Below, in pieces: positions 21,207 to 34,630 of a DNA stretch of 64,000 bases. How positions within the stretch are numbered: position 1 is the first letter of the stretch; each line of letters starts with the position of its first letter. The notes beneath the pieces were generated by a model. The model had not been told where the DNA came from. It was given only the letters and a program-made list of their open reading frames with translations, and did no database searches. Both the position numbers and the translations under genes were made by a program. This DNA is from Cichorium intybus (Eukaryota > Streptophyta > Magnoliopsida > Asterales > Asteraceae). The stretch is from positions 636,380-700,379 of the forward strand of contig JAKNSD010000059.1 in assembly GCA_023525715.1 (NCBI GenBank), written 5' to 3'.

Positions 21207-24200
21207 ATGGCTTCCGACTCTTCTCCGGTTAATACTCCCGGCGGTAATCTTCTTTCTGTTTGTTTGATTTGATGTTTTGGTTTTCAATATTTAGAACGTA
21301 AGGATTTTACTTCGGATTTAGGTCTTAATTGAGTTAAGTTGATTATAATTTACAGGACCTTCGTCAACTGATGATGGAATTTCAAGCCCAAGCGGGAACA
21401 CATTATCGACTCCCAACAATGGTCGCAACAGCCGTCGAAGACGCGGTCGTCCTTCTGCGCCACACGAGACGACGCCAGTACAATCACATTCCCGCTTCGC
21501 CGCCACACCTAACCCAACCCCAACCCCTAGTTCCACCGCTCCATCCTCGCGTCGTGGTGGTAGAGGGAGAGCCGGCTCCGTACCCCCGACGCCTTCAACC
21601 GACGATGTCCCTCCTTCATCCGAAGGTGGAGAAGAAGACGAAACAAATGAAGCCCCACCAATGTTTGTTTGGGGGACCAGTATCAGCGTGCAAGATGTAA
21701 ACGCTGCGATCTTGAGGTTTTTAAGGCATTTCCGCGAACACCCTTCGCACGATGAGGGAAAATACATGAAAGCTGTCAACCATGTCATCGAGATCGAAGG
21801 CGAGTCTCTAGAAGTCGATGCTAACGATATCTATGACTACGACAACGACTTGTATACGAAGATGGTGAGGTATCCTTTAGAAGTTCTTGCCATATTCGAT
21901 ATTGTGTTGATGGATATGGTTAGTAGAATCAACCCGTTGTTTGAGAAGCACATACAAGCGCGGATCTTCAATCTGAAAACCTCAACTTCCATGAGAAATC
22001 TCAACCCATCAGGTTAGTTTAATTTGACAAAATTTCCCCATTGAATTCCTTTCTTATCTAATTTCTAACCTCTGTGCAATTATCAGATATTGAGAAGATG
22101 GTGTCATTAAAAGGAATGGTTATCAGATGCAGTTCGATTATCCCCGAAATCAGGGAAGCAGTGTTCAGATGCTTAGTGTGCGGACACTTCTCTGAACCCA
22201 TTGTTGTAGACAGAGGTAAGTTTCTGACTCCTACATCTTCCATTAAAACTGTACTTTACAATATCCATGCTCTATTTCACAAATCGAATGATTGTAATTA
22301 TATTCATTCGGTGTTACCAGGGCAAATCAGAGAACCAACTATATGTATGCAGGAAGAGTGCAAAACAAAAAACTCAATGTCATTAGTTCACAACAGATGC
22401 AGGTATATATATCCATTCATCTTTTATAGCCTCTAATACCCTTCTATCAAGCACCATATATCACTAATAAAAACATATCTTTTTAGATTTGCACCTAAAC
22501 AAATTGTAAGACTCCAAGAAACGCCTGATGAAATCCCTGAAGGAGGTACACCTCATACTGTCAGCTTACTAATGCACGACAAATTGGTTGATGCTGGAAA
22601 GCCTGGTGACAGAGTTGAGGTAAATTCAAAATAATAACTAATTTAAAATCTCAAAATAGACATTGTTTATTGTTCTAACTGATGCTGTTGTTTAAAAGGT
22701 AACTGGGATATATAGAGCTATGAGTATGAGAGTCGGCCAAAGTCAAAGGACTGTTAAATCGTTATTCAAGGTAGATAAAGATCTTGTACTAAAACTCGTT
22801 CAATTCATTTTCCATTATTTCACTAAAACTTATTGATAATCTTTTTTGTTTTTTTTTTCAGACGTACATTGATTGTCTTCATTTAAAGAAGACAGACAAG
22901 TCAAGAATGAACGCTGAAGATCCAATGGAAATTGAACAAAATTCTACTCAAAACAATGAAGAACCTCGAGTGGATAATGAAGAACTGGTGGAGAAATTAA
23001 AAGAGCTTTCAAAACAGCCTGATATTTATGACATGCTTACAAGATCTTTAGCTCCAAACATATGGGAATTAGATGATGTGAAAAAAGGACTTCTTTGCCA
23101 GGTAAAATTTATATATTATAAATGTAAAAATGTATTAGTTTATAACATTTAACATAACTAACTAGAGTTTTATTTTTATTTTTAGCTTTTTGGTGGAAGT
23201 GCATTGACACTTGAATCAGGGGCGAGTTTTAGGGGGGACATTAATATACTTCTTGTTGGTGATCCTGGTACGAGTAAATCTCAACTTTTACAATATATAC
23301 ACAAATTAGCACCACGTGGGATTTACACTAGTGGAAGAGGAAGCTCAGCCGTTGGATTGACTGCTTATGTGGCAAAAGATCCTGAAACCGGTGAAACTGT
23401 ATGTGTCGATATATTCTCTTGAAATCTTTTTTTTTTTGTGAGAAAGTGTTTTGTGACTTATTTTGTGTAATTTAATCATCAGGTTTTGGAGAGTGGGGCT
23501 TTGGTTCTTAGTGACAGAGGCATTTGTTGTATTGATGAGTTTGATAAAATGTCTGAAAATGCAAGAAGCATGTTACATGAGGTGAAACATATAAATACGT
23601 TTTTTATCTTTTTATTTTCTTTTAAATTGATTTTTTTTTTAACTTTGGGGTATTTTAAATTTAAATGGTTATAGGTGATGGAACAACAAACTGTGTCGAT
23701 AGCAAAAGCAGGGATTATTGCTTCTTTGAATGCAAGGACTTCAGTTTTAGCATGTGCAAATCCAAGTGGGTCCCGTTATAATCCTCGTTTGTCTGTAATT
23801 GACAATATACATCTTCCACCAACATTGCTCTCAAGGTTAAAAAAAATACTTAAATTTTTTATATTTTTGTATGCAAGCTTTTTTCGGACTGTTGTTTGAC
23901 CGATTTTATATTTTCCAGATTTGATTTGATTTATTTACTTCTTGACAAAGCTGATGAGGTCACAGATAGGCGTCTTGCCAAGCATATTGTCGCGTTACAT
24001 TTTGAGAACCCTGAGGTTTGACTTTTCTTTTCTTTTTTTGTATTTCAAATAGTCAAAAAAAAGTTTTTTTTTATCACCAAAGATATATTGCTAATTTTTA
24101 AAAAATTTTGGTTACAGAATTCAGAGCAGAATGTGATAGACATTCCAACTTTGACTGCTTATTTAAGTTACGCCAGAAAAAACATACACCCACAGTTATC

Positions 24201-25092
24201 TGATGAAGCTTCTGAGGAGTTGACACGTGGCTATGTTGAAATGAGAAGAAGAGGAAATTTCCCTGGAAGTAGTAAAAAGGTGAATACATAGTCATAATAT
24301 AACATATTCTCGAATTTCACAGAAATAGTGTTTTGAGTGAAAATGAAAATAGTCAAAATACGAATATAAATATAAATATTTGTTGTTAAATGAACAGGTG
24401 ATTACAGCAACTCCCAGACAAATTGAAAGTTTGATACGTCTGAGTGAGGCTTTGGCCCGTATTCGTTTTTCCGAATGGGTAGAGAAAAAAGACGTTATCG
24501 AGGCTTTTCGGCTTCTAGAAGTTGCATTACAACAATCGGCAACAGATCACGCTACTGGTAATTTAAAATTTAAACGTTTTCTATTTATATAATTTTTAAT
24601 TCGGACTTTAAATAAAAAACATTTTGTTTTATTAACAGGAACGATTGACATGGACCTGATAACGACTGGGGTGTCTGCAAGTGAACGAATGAGAAGGGAC
24701 AATTTGGTAGCTACTACTCGCAATATTATTATGGAAAAAATGCAATTAGGAGGTCCATCTAAACGAATGCTAGAGGTGCATGATTTATTTAGTTTGATTA
24801 AATTTATTGATACGTCATTGAAATAATTATTAATTGAAAAATGTAATTACTTTACAGTTGCTGGAAGAGCTGAAACAGCAAAGCAATAATGCTGAACTTC
24901 ACCTGAATGATGTAAGTTCCCTTACCTTTCTTTTACTAAAAATAACAAAATTGTAGCATCTAAAAGTGGTTTAATCATGTCACATTATTATTCAATGGAT
25001 TGATTTTTTGTTGTCAGCTACGAAGTGCACTGGGTACTCTTGCAAGTGAAGGATTTGTGGTCATCCATGGTGACAGTGTTAAACGAGTATGA
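21207..25092 (+). CDS. MCM4: DNA replication licensing factor MCM4, 16 exons, 835 aa
   Basis: This is a subunit of the MCM2-7 hexamer, the core of the replicative CMG helicase, which is loaded at origins in G1 and unwinds DNA in S phase in the nucleus. Exons: 21,207-21,243; 21,356-22,012; 22,087-22,215; 22,321-22,402; 22,487-22,619; 22,699-22,770; 22,862-23,101; 23,186-23,398; 23,483-23,581; 23,675-23,835; 23,919-24,015; 24,118-24,279; 24,398-24,557; 24,639-24,775; 24,858-24,911; 25,018-25,092. All junctions are GT-AG and the lengths sum to 836 codons. A disordered Ser/Pro/Arg-rich N-terminus (about 1-150) is typical of MCM4. Zinc-finger cysteines fall near 260, 263, 283 and 288. Walker A GDPGTSKS is at 475-482, Walker B (CCIDEFD) near D539-E540, and the arginine-finger motif SRFD at R608. 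A C-terminal winged-helix region follows. Length is near the usual ~840 aa. The gene looks intact. Confidence 0.95.
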
Positions 25093-25528
25093 ACAAATGA
25101 AGGGGGTTATAAAACCTATGTTATATAGGAGGGAAGGGAAAAACAGAGAGTATTATTATTATTATCCCCAAGACACAGATTCTTGCTGGTTTATGTGAAT
25201 TTTTAGCTGTGTGCTAGAGATAATTATGGTTTGAGAGTATTACTGTGTTAAACTATTTTGTTCAAGATCAATGTTATAAAATATTAGTTTTGTGACTATA
25301 CCATGGTTGGTTAATGTGTGCTTCCACAATGTGCTACTTGTTTTGTAGTTTGATTATTTTGTGCAAATTGTCATTTGGCTTTGCAAGGTAGAAGACAAAA
25401 TGTCAAATGTGTACTTTCACATTGTCCTACTATACATGTACGTTGGACTAGTAAACAAGATACGATGCTTAAATGATTTTATGTGGGGATTGTAAATTAG
25501 AAAAAAAAAACACTTAATTGATCTCAAT

Positions 25529-26011
25529 TAGGGCTGTAAACAAACCGAATGTTCAGCAAACCGTTCATGATTTGTTCAATTCGTTTATGTTTGTTTATTT
25601 AATAAATGAACAAACATGAATACATGTTCGTTTAGTTAAATGAGCGAACATGAACAATTGTCTTGTCTCGTTCAATTATTTTCATGAACGTTCGTTTATG
25701 TTGTTCGTCTATGTTTGTTTATGTTTGTTCATTTAAATTCATTTTATGTTCATATATGTTCAATTATGTTTGATGACATTACAATATTATATGCTCCTTT
25801 ATGTTCATGTATGTTTAATTGTGTTTGTTTATCTATGTTTGTTTATGTTTGTTAGTATAAGTTCGTTTAGCATGTTCATAAACATAAACGAACTAACATG
25901 AATAAGGACTCGTTCGTTTATCCGTTCGTGATCGTTCGTTAGTTCGGTTAACTTAAACGAACGAACATGAACAAGCCCTCGTTCGTATTCGTTCGGTTTG
26001 TTTACAGCCTA
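25529..26011. mobile_element. hAT-type MITE, 483 bp, downstream of MCM4
   Basis: The ends are TAGGGCTGTAAACAAACCGA on the left and, inverted, TAGGCTGTAAACAAACCGA on the right. Flanks ATCTCAAT (25,521-25,528) and ATCCCAAT (26,012-26,019) form an 8-bp duplication with one change. The body is filled with GTTCGTTTATGTTTG-like repeats on both strands and codes for nothing. It lies about 440 bp after the MCM4 stop codon. Confidence 0.75.
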
Positions 26012-26072
26012 ATCCCAATAGTGGTCAGTTTTGGTGTTGCTCGTTCCAGAAAATCAATAAGCAGTTTTGAAT

Positions 26073-26346
26073 AGAGGTGAACAAAAAAACCGGGTTGAGA
26101 TCTGAAACCGGTTTTCAAATCGATTCGATCCGATTTTGAAACCGGGTTTTCTCAAACCGGTCCGGTTTTAACCGATCTGGATATATAAACTTTAAAACCG
26201 GTTTAGGCCGAACCGGTTTTGACCACGTTGACCCAAATCAATTTTGAGTATAACTTTTTGGTAGAAACCGGTTTTAACCAAAACCGATTTTGACTTTATT
26301 GACCAAAACCAAACTGGTTCTGAAAAAAATCCGTTAGTACACCTCT
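26073..26346. mobile_element. MITE of AACCGGTTTT repeats, 274 bp
   Basis: The ends are AGAGGTG and its inverse CACCTCT. AGTTTTGAAT flanks it exactly on both sides (26,063-26,072 and 26,347-26,356), a perfect 10-bp duplication suggestive of a Mutator-like insertion. The body repeats AACCGGTTTTGACC-like units. The perfect duplication suggests a fairly recent insertion. Confidence 0.75.
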
Positions 26347-26350
26347 AGTT

Positions 26351-27735
26351 TTGAATAGCTGCAATATACAAGAGTGGGTCGACAGGGCTTTACAACAGAT
26401 AGTAAATATCAATAGACAAAATACAGTAGGGCTTAGAACTCGAATACAAACTAATATGCCTTATTCTTCTATTTCTTCTCTCATCTCCTTTCTTGGCCGG
26501 CCCTACCAATATTTGACCCCTATGTCTCGACCTCGACGAGACCATGATGCTTGGTGTGAGCTCTTCAATGCATGTTGCATAAGCTTTGACGTCAACGACC
26601 ACTTTGAAGAGGCGTCTCCTGCAAACTCTACTTCTGAATGGCAAAAGATCGACTCTCATCAAGCTGTGAATATATGGGATGATTAACAAGACGATGCTCC
26701 AAATGATTTCAAAAAGGTGTAACGGCTCACAATATTTGGATGAGTCTCAAGAATCTTTTCCGCGACAAGAAGGATGCACTAGCCACGCAACTTGATCACA
26801 AAATTCGGTCCATTGAGATCAGTGATATGCCGGTCATCAAGTACTGTAAAAAACTCAAGTGCTCTCCGACTTGCTTACTAACATTGACGAATCAGTTCTC
26901 AAGAAAAACCTTGTGACATACATGATCAATAGACCCGGTGACAAGTTTAATAATGTGGCTAGCAATATTTGCCATCAAAACCTTGTACTGTTCTTCCTTC
27001 AAGTCCATTCGATGCTACTTCTTGAGTAAACCCAACTAGTTCACTCGAATCGCTAGCCAAACGACCTATTTTGTGAGTCTCAACCATACTGTGGTGGAAA
27101 CCGACACAATGACGACACCCAAAACGCTAGCAGTCGACAAAGAGGTGACGGCTAGAATAATCCCCGCGGGAATGACGACCAGGATCGTCGGCAACACCCG
27201 CTAGCGCAGCTCCGTAGTGGACCACCTAGCCTGCTACATCGCAAATGTCGCGGGCTCCTCTTGTCCACTTGACTCAATAGCCGAGCCTACCATCCTGACC
27301 CGCTTTGCAGCAGCACTCGGCTGCCCAATACTCACATTCGACGCCCCACCGGGTTGTCCATAGACCTGCTGGCCTAACCTATAATGGCATTTTTCTTCTC
27401 TTAGTTATCACCCGTCATTGGCCCATCAATCCCAGATCAAGTGACTGCTCTTCCTCACATGTTTCAAGCAATGAATCATCAAGACCCCACAAACATGGGG
27501 TGGTTTATGGACACAAGAGCCTCCAAACATCTCTACTCGGACACGAGTAACCTTGTTACTATTTTTAATAGAAGTTCTATTCCCATCAATTATTGTTGGT
27601 GGTCGTTCACACATGCCCGTCACCAACACAGAACGTAGTTTGTTGCAAACTCATCGTAATACTCTTCACCTTCACAATGTACTTTTCACACCACATATAA
27701 TAAAAAATCTAATCTCTGGCCTTCAATTAGTATGA
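26351..27735 (+). pseudogene. Copia retrotransposon gag and protease remnant
   Basis: Across several frames the plus strand reads as the 5' part of a Ty1/Copia polyprotein. The gag region (about 26,540-27,030) contains IWMSLKNLFRDKKDALATQL and VTYMINRPGDKFNNVAS, typical of the Copia gag (UBN2-type) family. A protease region at about 27,500-27,735 shows GWFMDTRASKHLYSD, where the active-site DTGAS is changed to DTRAS, followed by LHNVLFTPHIIKNLISGLQ. Frameshifts, stops and the lost glycine show it is dead. Integrase and RT do not follow on this strand; they run towards it on the minus strand. Confidence 0.8.
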
Positions 27736-27739
27736 GGCT

Positions 27740-29663
27740 GTAGGACACTCAAACTGGAATGGAGCTCAAAAAATAAAACAGATGGTAACCTCTTGGTGAA
27801 AGTGTCGGCATATTAATATCAAGATGGGGCTGGAGAATGTGGCTTAGTGCTACTTTGTCTCGAGCAAAGTGTACGTCAATCTCGATGTGTTTATTCTGTT
27901 GGTGTTGGATAAGGTTGAGATCATGTAGATGGTCTCGACGTTGTCACAATACACTAGAGTGGCCGAAGAAACTAGGTCGTAAAGCTCTCAAAGTAGGACA
28001 TGAAGCCAAGACATCTCTTCAACGACATTGACAACATCATGGTATTCAACTTCAACCTCGACATTAGAACGGGAGATCATGTGTTGCCGTTTAGTACGAA
28101 TCAATATTATCGCCTAAGAAACAACAATAGCCTGAGGTTGAGTGTAGGGTGGTCAGATAGCTGGTCCAACTATGCAACCAACACTTAAATTGGAGGTTAA
28201 TTTTAGTGGTCGAAGAGACATAAAGAGAAAGTTTATGCTCTAAGGTGCGACATATATAGTTTAAGATGCGTTATAACACATTTCTTTGTTGTTCCTGATG
28301 GTCGTACATGTATAAGAAAATATATTACGCTTCGTAGGGAATGTCGTGAAGGGTAAATATAGGGTACAATAATGCCACTGCAAGGCTGCGTATAAGGTGG
28401 GATCGAACACAGGTTTCCCAATGGTTTCAAACTTCAAAGCCGTGTCTACTAGGGTTGTAGACGGGTTGTATTTGAGCATGTTTGTACGCTTAAGAATGTC
28501 ATTATGGGGGAGCATGCAATCACAATGCCAAGAAAATAGTTCAATTTGCCCATGTCGGTCCTCTCAAACGGGTTGTTAAGCTAATCAATGATGCGACGAA
28601 GAAGACTCGGAGATGAGGCGGTGATGATGTTGTCGATGTAAATGAGACATAAGAAACATTCAGACCATAGTAAATAAAAATGAGGGATCAATTTTGCTAT
28701 GGCTGAAATCGACTCTAGTGGCATACCCGATAAACAGGTTGTACAAGGGTCTCTATTTACGACATACATAACCCAAGTGTACCGAGTCAGTGAAGGTTGG
28801 TGGTTTGTGCATGTAGATCGTCTCAAATAGGGCGTCATGAAGAAAAGAATTATTCACATCTAGTTGGTGGAAAGACCGGTGTTTAAATAGGTCAAGACTG
28901 AGGACGGTGATGATGGTCACCAATATAATGACTGGGCTAAAAGTCTCATGCTTTGTACCAACTAAGGGTCCTATTTACATAGAACTTGTATTTTAAAAAC
29001 TATCTAAAGCGAACCACATTAACACCATGAGGTTAGAGAATAAGAGTCCAAGTCTCATTTTTAATAAAAGCAAATCTTGCATAACTTTTTGCCGATTGGG
29101 TTTCTGAGGGCGTTAACGTAGGACCGAGTAAAAGGGGAGACGGTACATGTATGAAGATTAAGTTTATGGATAGGTTTGGAGATATTACATTGGGCAGGTC
29201 CGAACGGAAATATGACTAACTGGGTTGGTTTGAAGGATAAGGGGAGGAGGTAGGTTGCCTGATGAGCATCGATGATGGATCATGTGAAAAGAATCGTGGG
29301 TTAGAGTAGGAACAAAAATGAGGAGGCGACAAGAGATGGAATTTGGGTTGATGTTGGACTCAAGATAGTCATATGGAGGAGGGGTTGAAAATGTCATGGA
29401 ATGGATAGACGAATTCATCAAAAGTTACATGACGATAATTAATTTTTATTCGACGAAAGGTCGATAGAATAGAACCTACGGTGATTGAAGGGGTAACCAA
29501 GGAAGATGCACGAGGTAGATCGGGGTTGAATTTCATGTAACTGATGGAGGTGCGAGTAGCAAAGGCACCTGAAGGTGAAGGTGTATACGTGGGTGTATGA
29601 TGGAATTTTCTCATAAAATTTGTTAAAGGGTATTTGATTTCATACCGACTATGACAGTAAGCT
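27740..29663 (-). pseudogene. Copia integrase C-terminus, RT and RNase H remnant
   Basis: Read on the minus strand from right to left. The integrase tail includes NYRHVTFDEFVYPF (near 29,430). RT carries FLCLIYIDNIITASSPSLLR (28,590-28,660), a mutated form of the Copia YVDDIIITG segment with YIDN in place of YVDD. Then come PSTTLVDTALKFETIGKPVF and LYAALQ, matching the RT-RNase H connection. RNase H traces are spread over 27,800-28,180, including ATLVYCDNV and, after a frameshift, HQQNKHIEIDVHF. Many frameshifts are present. The 5' side is cut by the insertion at 29,672-30,669 and resumes beyond it. Confidence 0.8.
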
Positions 29664-29671
29664 GTTGAAGG

Positions 29672-30669
<998 letters not shown>

Positions 30670-30677
30670 GTTGAAGG

Positions 30678-30893
30678 TGAGAGGCGTCATGCGTAATACA
30701 TTGGCCTAATATGTGGGAGGTAAGTGATATTGTATAAGAAGGGCTCAGACAAGGTTATTGATTGTGCGAATCACGTGTTCCAATTTTTTGGGAGGTTTTG
30801 GGACAAGAGAATCTAAATTGAATGCTATTTGTGTCAAAGAGATGGTGAAGTGTCGAGTTGTCAAAATCACCAGCATGGTTGAATTGAAAGACT
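30678..30893 (-). pseudogene. Copia integrase core remnant (left of the insertion on -)
   Basis: The minus-strand reading includes DFDNSTLHHLFDTNSIQFRF, corresponding to the conserved integrase segment after CDNG.EF. It continues to a run with ALLIQYHLPPTYWANVLRM, corresponding to the 'LPP.YW.EA..TA' segment. It joins in order with the integrase tail beyond the 998-bp insertion. The usual CDNG is altered. Beyond 30,893 the sequence changes to a different transposon type. Confidence 0.7.
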
Positions 30894-30914
30894 TTGATTA
30901 CCTCGAAATTCCCA

Positions 30915-31200
30915 TGATAATCTTAAAATGGATGTTGTCTCTCAAATATCACCAAATCATGAGTTATTTGTAGGAATAATTGTCTATCCATCTTAAATCG
31001 TCGTCTAAACATGTCATCCTCTAATATGACATTCTCAGTAAATAAGTCTCGTATGAGAAGATCGTGTGCAAACGATCTCTGTTACAAAGAAACTCTTTCA
31101 TCAACCAAAATGAGGGTTGATACTTGTATAATTGTTGTGAAAAAACAAGAGTCGGCATCTACCGAAGACGGTGATAAAGATGATTCAATCTTTCAATTCT
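30915..31200 (-). pseudogene. PIF/Harbinger-like transposase N-terminal fragment
   Basis: The minus strand reads DDMFRRRFKMDRQLFLQITH, a close form of the 'FRRRFRM....F..I' segment that opens the DDE nuclease of PIF/Harbinger transposases and ALP1-like proteins. It is preceded by an acidic/serine-rich stretch and an 'RD.....D.F.EN' segment in the right order. The rest of the nuclease is missing, and Copia integrase sequence follows at once. Fragment only. Confidence 0.5.
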
Positions 31201-31602
31201 GAAATAAGCAACATTTAAAAAATAGAGAGTAAGATAGTTGTGCAAAAATATTGAAGGTTATGTAGGTATTCATAAGAGGATAAAAAGGTATTTTCATTTT
31301 AATAGCCAACGGTCAAACTTGTCTTGGAAAAGAGAAGCAGCCATCGGGGGTATGATCATGACATGTTCGTTAATTTATAGGTCCATCCTAAATGACATGG
31401 TATGCCCAATAATATCGTATGGCTAGATTCTCATTTTGGAAACTACAAGACATATATGACAGAAGATGATTCGATCTTTCAATTATCAAGTAAACAAAAT
31501 TTAAAAAATAGATAGTCTTAAGGACCAAAATTTCACATCAATTGAAAATGTATGAATTTTGTTTCATAATTTTTAATATTTAATTAGGACTCCAATTGCG
31601 TT

Positions 31603-31807
31603 CATCGGCGGACCTACCATGGTGCTTGGGGTAGCCTATGCTACCATTGAAATTTTCCCAAGAGGTATAATTTTTATCGAAAATTCATTTTTATGTATTG
31701 GTGCCATTGTTGAAATATTGGGCTACCCCTGCAGTTCCGGCGGACCACTTCCTCTCCGTCTGGTGGCTTTGTGCTACCCCTGATCTTCTTTCCTGGGTCC
31801 GCCACTG
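31603..31807. mobile_element. hAT-type MITE, 205 bp (GGCGGACC family, copy 2)
   Basis: The ends are CATCGGCGGACC and, inverted, CAGTGGCGGACC. ATTGCGTT flanks both sides exactly (31,595-31,602 and 31,808-31,815), a perfect 8-bp duplication. It is related to the element at 9,211-9,361. Confidence 0.8.
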
Positions 31808-31872
31808 ATTGCGTTTGAGTTTTATATATCTAAAAGTTTTATTTGGAAATTCATGTTATTGCTACTTTTATA

Positions 31873-32401
31873 CAATGTTGTAAAAATCGTTAGGTAGTCC
31901 TAGGTCGGTGGACTAGCAAATAGCGAGTACTCGGCTAGGTGGGGGTACTCGACAAGTATTCGGATAGGGTAAATATATACATATTATAACCAACATACTA
32001 AAAGTCAAAAATATATACACATTTAATAAAGAAATACATATATATTATATGATTATACACACTAAATGACATGAAATACTAAAAGTCAAAAATACATACA
32101 CTTTTAAGAAACTTAAAAATACATACACACTAAAATTGAAAAAAAATAAAATTAAACAACATAATGTTTAGTAATAAGTAAACATATGCTATGTGCTAAA
32201 TTAATTATCTAACAATTATTTATTATTTATTTTAAAAAAGTCAAAATTTTCGAGTTTGACTGATTTTTTCTATGTTTGACCGAGTTGGACCAAGTTGCTC
32301 CGAATTTGACCGATTCCAAGTTTTTTGACCGATTTTCAAAAAAATATCTCGACATATACCTAATTCTGAATACCCGATCGAGTAAACCAAATTTTACAAC
32401 A
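31873..32401. mobile_element. second copy of the CAANGTTGTAAAA element, ~0.53 kb
   Basis: It starts CAATGTTGTAAAAATCG and ends with the inverse of TGTTGTAAAATTTGG. The flanks CTTTTATA and CTTTTATT agree at 7 of 8 positions. It carries the same GAGTACTCGG internal motifs as the insertion at 29.7 kb and has no coding capacity. The exact right boundary is uncertain by a few bases. Confidence 0.6.
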
Positions 32402-33289
32402 CTTTTATTTGTGAGTTTTTTAAATTTGGATATTTAATTTGACCCATGTATTTGATGTTCTTGCGCTTTCGACAAAACCATTAAAATTTATAATTTCTCA
32501 TGTTTGTATTTTGTCAAAGTGTTGCTAATTAACTATTTATTTATAAACTTGATTACATTATATTAGCAAACGAAATGGCGTTGGCATCTTGGATAATATA
32601 AACTTTTATTTTCTTTTCTTTCGTATAGTGCAGGTCTCTTTATTCGCAGTAATTATTGCGACATTATTATGACATTGTTACATAAATTATTTTATGTTCT
32701 TAACTACACCTAATTCACAAAAGAAATCATATATGTTCTTATATTTTTCTCCTACTCATCTTCCTATCAATGATAAATAACGACAAGTGTTGAGTAGAAG
32801 GATGATTAGGAAGAAATAGAAAAGAATATTTGATTTCTCAAAACACAAAAACACAACGTCAATTTTAATCAAATTAATATACTTTTCTTGAGATTTTTTA
32901 AATTACATTTTTGGTCCCTGTGGTTGACACATTTTTACACTTTTAGTCCAGGTTTTCTGTTAAGTGGGGGTGTAAGGGACCAAAACTGTAATTTCTCAAA
33001 AATATTCAAAACAAGTCTCATCTTCACAGCAACTACTCAACAACCACCATGGCACCACCAGCTCCAACCTCTGTCCATAAGTTCTTCCTCGGGATCTTGC
33101 TCTTTTCCTCAGGTATGTACAATCACTACCATTTCGGACCCCTGTGCATAGTTTCATAACAATTGTGACGAGACAATATGGCCCGCCATCACCCCCGGTG
33201 AGATCTTTGGTGGTGGAGGATACGCCCTGAAATCTAAAGAATCCAGGGTTCATACCGCACCCGTAGGTTGGTCAGGTCGGATAAGGGCT

Positions 33290-34112
33290 GACCATGACAT
33301 TGATGTCCATGACCTTGTTAAGAGATAGCATTTCCTTTTCCATCTGAGTGAAAAGATCTATTGCGTCTTTTGGTTTTCCACATTGAACAAAACCATGATC
33401 ATTGATGTCCATGACCACACGTTTCTCTTAGGCATTCTATCAAAGAAACTATATGCCATATCCACGTGTCCACGTTTCCCCTTTTCACCAACTGTGTAAT
33501 TACAGTTTCCATGTAACATCTCGTTTAGACATTTTATCGAACAGTACGCAGGCATCGTCGTGCCTCCCAGAAACCTATGAACCATACTATTCTGCAAAAA
33601 CAAGTTCGATCGAAACCTAAGTTTCTTAATGAACCCATGAATAATCCCCCCGGTCCCCACGTCTAAACTAGATGAAAGTTTTGTACAAACTTTTAGAAGG
33701 AATGAACAAGTAAATGAAAATAAACAAACATCATATTGGCATAATTCACAAAATAATTGGATGGCATCATTTGGAGAATCACTCTCCGCAAACTCTTTCA
33801 AACATGACTTACATCTAATAGTTTCAGGATGTATGAGAACTGGATAAATTTTTACGCATAACGGAAGCTAGGAGTCAGAGCGCAAAATGATACAACTAGG
33901 GAAAGTCGGAGAATAGAGGGAGAGGTATTGGTTTTGATAATGGGGGCGTGAAAGGATTTTCGTTCACGTGTTCTAAAATCATCTAGTGAAAGGATGTTTG
34001 ATAGAGATGAATCCGTAGATTCTTGGTTTTCAGTATGTTCAAGCAGCCATTGATAGGCTCTTCGTTCACAAGTTCTAAAAATGAAGAAGAAATGACTTTT
34101 CTTAGAGACCAA
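33290..34112 (-). pseudogene. PPR protein gene fragments
   Basis: Minus-strand frames read as pieces of a plant P/PLS-type pentatricopeptide repeat protein, a family that binds organelle RNA. In order they are: a run with SFHAPIIKTNTSPSILRLSL (near 33,950), then DAIQLFCELCQYDVCLFSFT and LLKVCTKLSSSLDVGTGGII HGFIKK (33,590-33,800), then GHVDMAYSFFDRMPKRNVWS WTSMI (33,400-33,470), then AIDLFTQMEKEMLS (near 33,320). These follow the PPR helix pattern, but only about 3-4 repeats remain and frameshifts separate them. A functional PPR protein would normally have ten or more. The terminal inverted repeats around it suggest capture by a transposon. Confidence 0.75.
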
Positions 34113-34630
34113 AGAAAGAGAAGGAATGAAGCAGTGTGAGGTAGGGATTCAGTGGTTCTCGACGGAGATAGGTGGTCGACGGGGGCGGAAAAAGAGAGAT
34201 TTTCTTGCTTATCATGTTCTTATGCCCGTTGTTGTACCTTGTACGCCTGCACCCAACAACCTGAACTCCATCGATGAATGTGATTGACTTTTGTTTTGGA
34301 ACCGATTGACCAGAACACCGGCAATGGTGATTTGGACCTTGTCCGATAATGCGAGTTTGATTGGGAAAGATCTGGCAAGAAACAATCGGATTGAAGGGAG
34401 GCGAGGGAGGCAAGATTGAGGGAGAGAGATAAAAAAAGAAAAAAGAGATTTGTTTTATTCATTTATGAGAAATTACAGTTTTGGCCCTTAAGGGTAGAAT
34501 GATATTTTTACACCTCATTTAATAGTAAAAATAGACGGTAATGGTCTAAAGGACCAATAGTATAATAAAATGCCAAACATAGGGACCAAAAACGTGAGAT
34601 TTCAAAAGAATGACTTGGAATGTACAAAGC

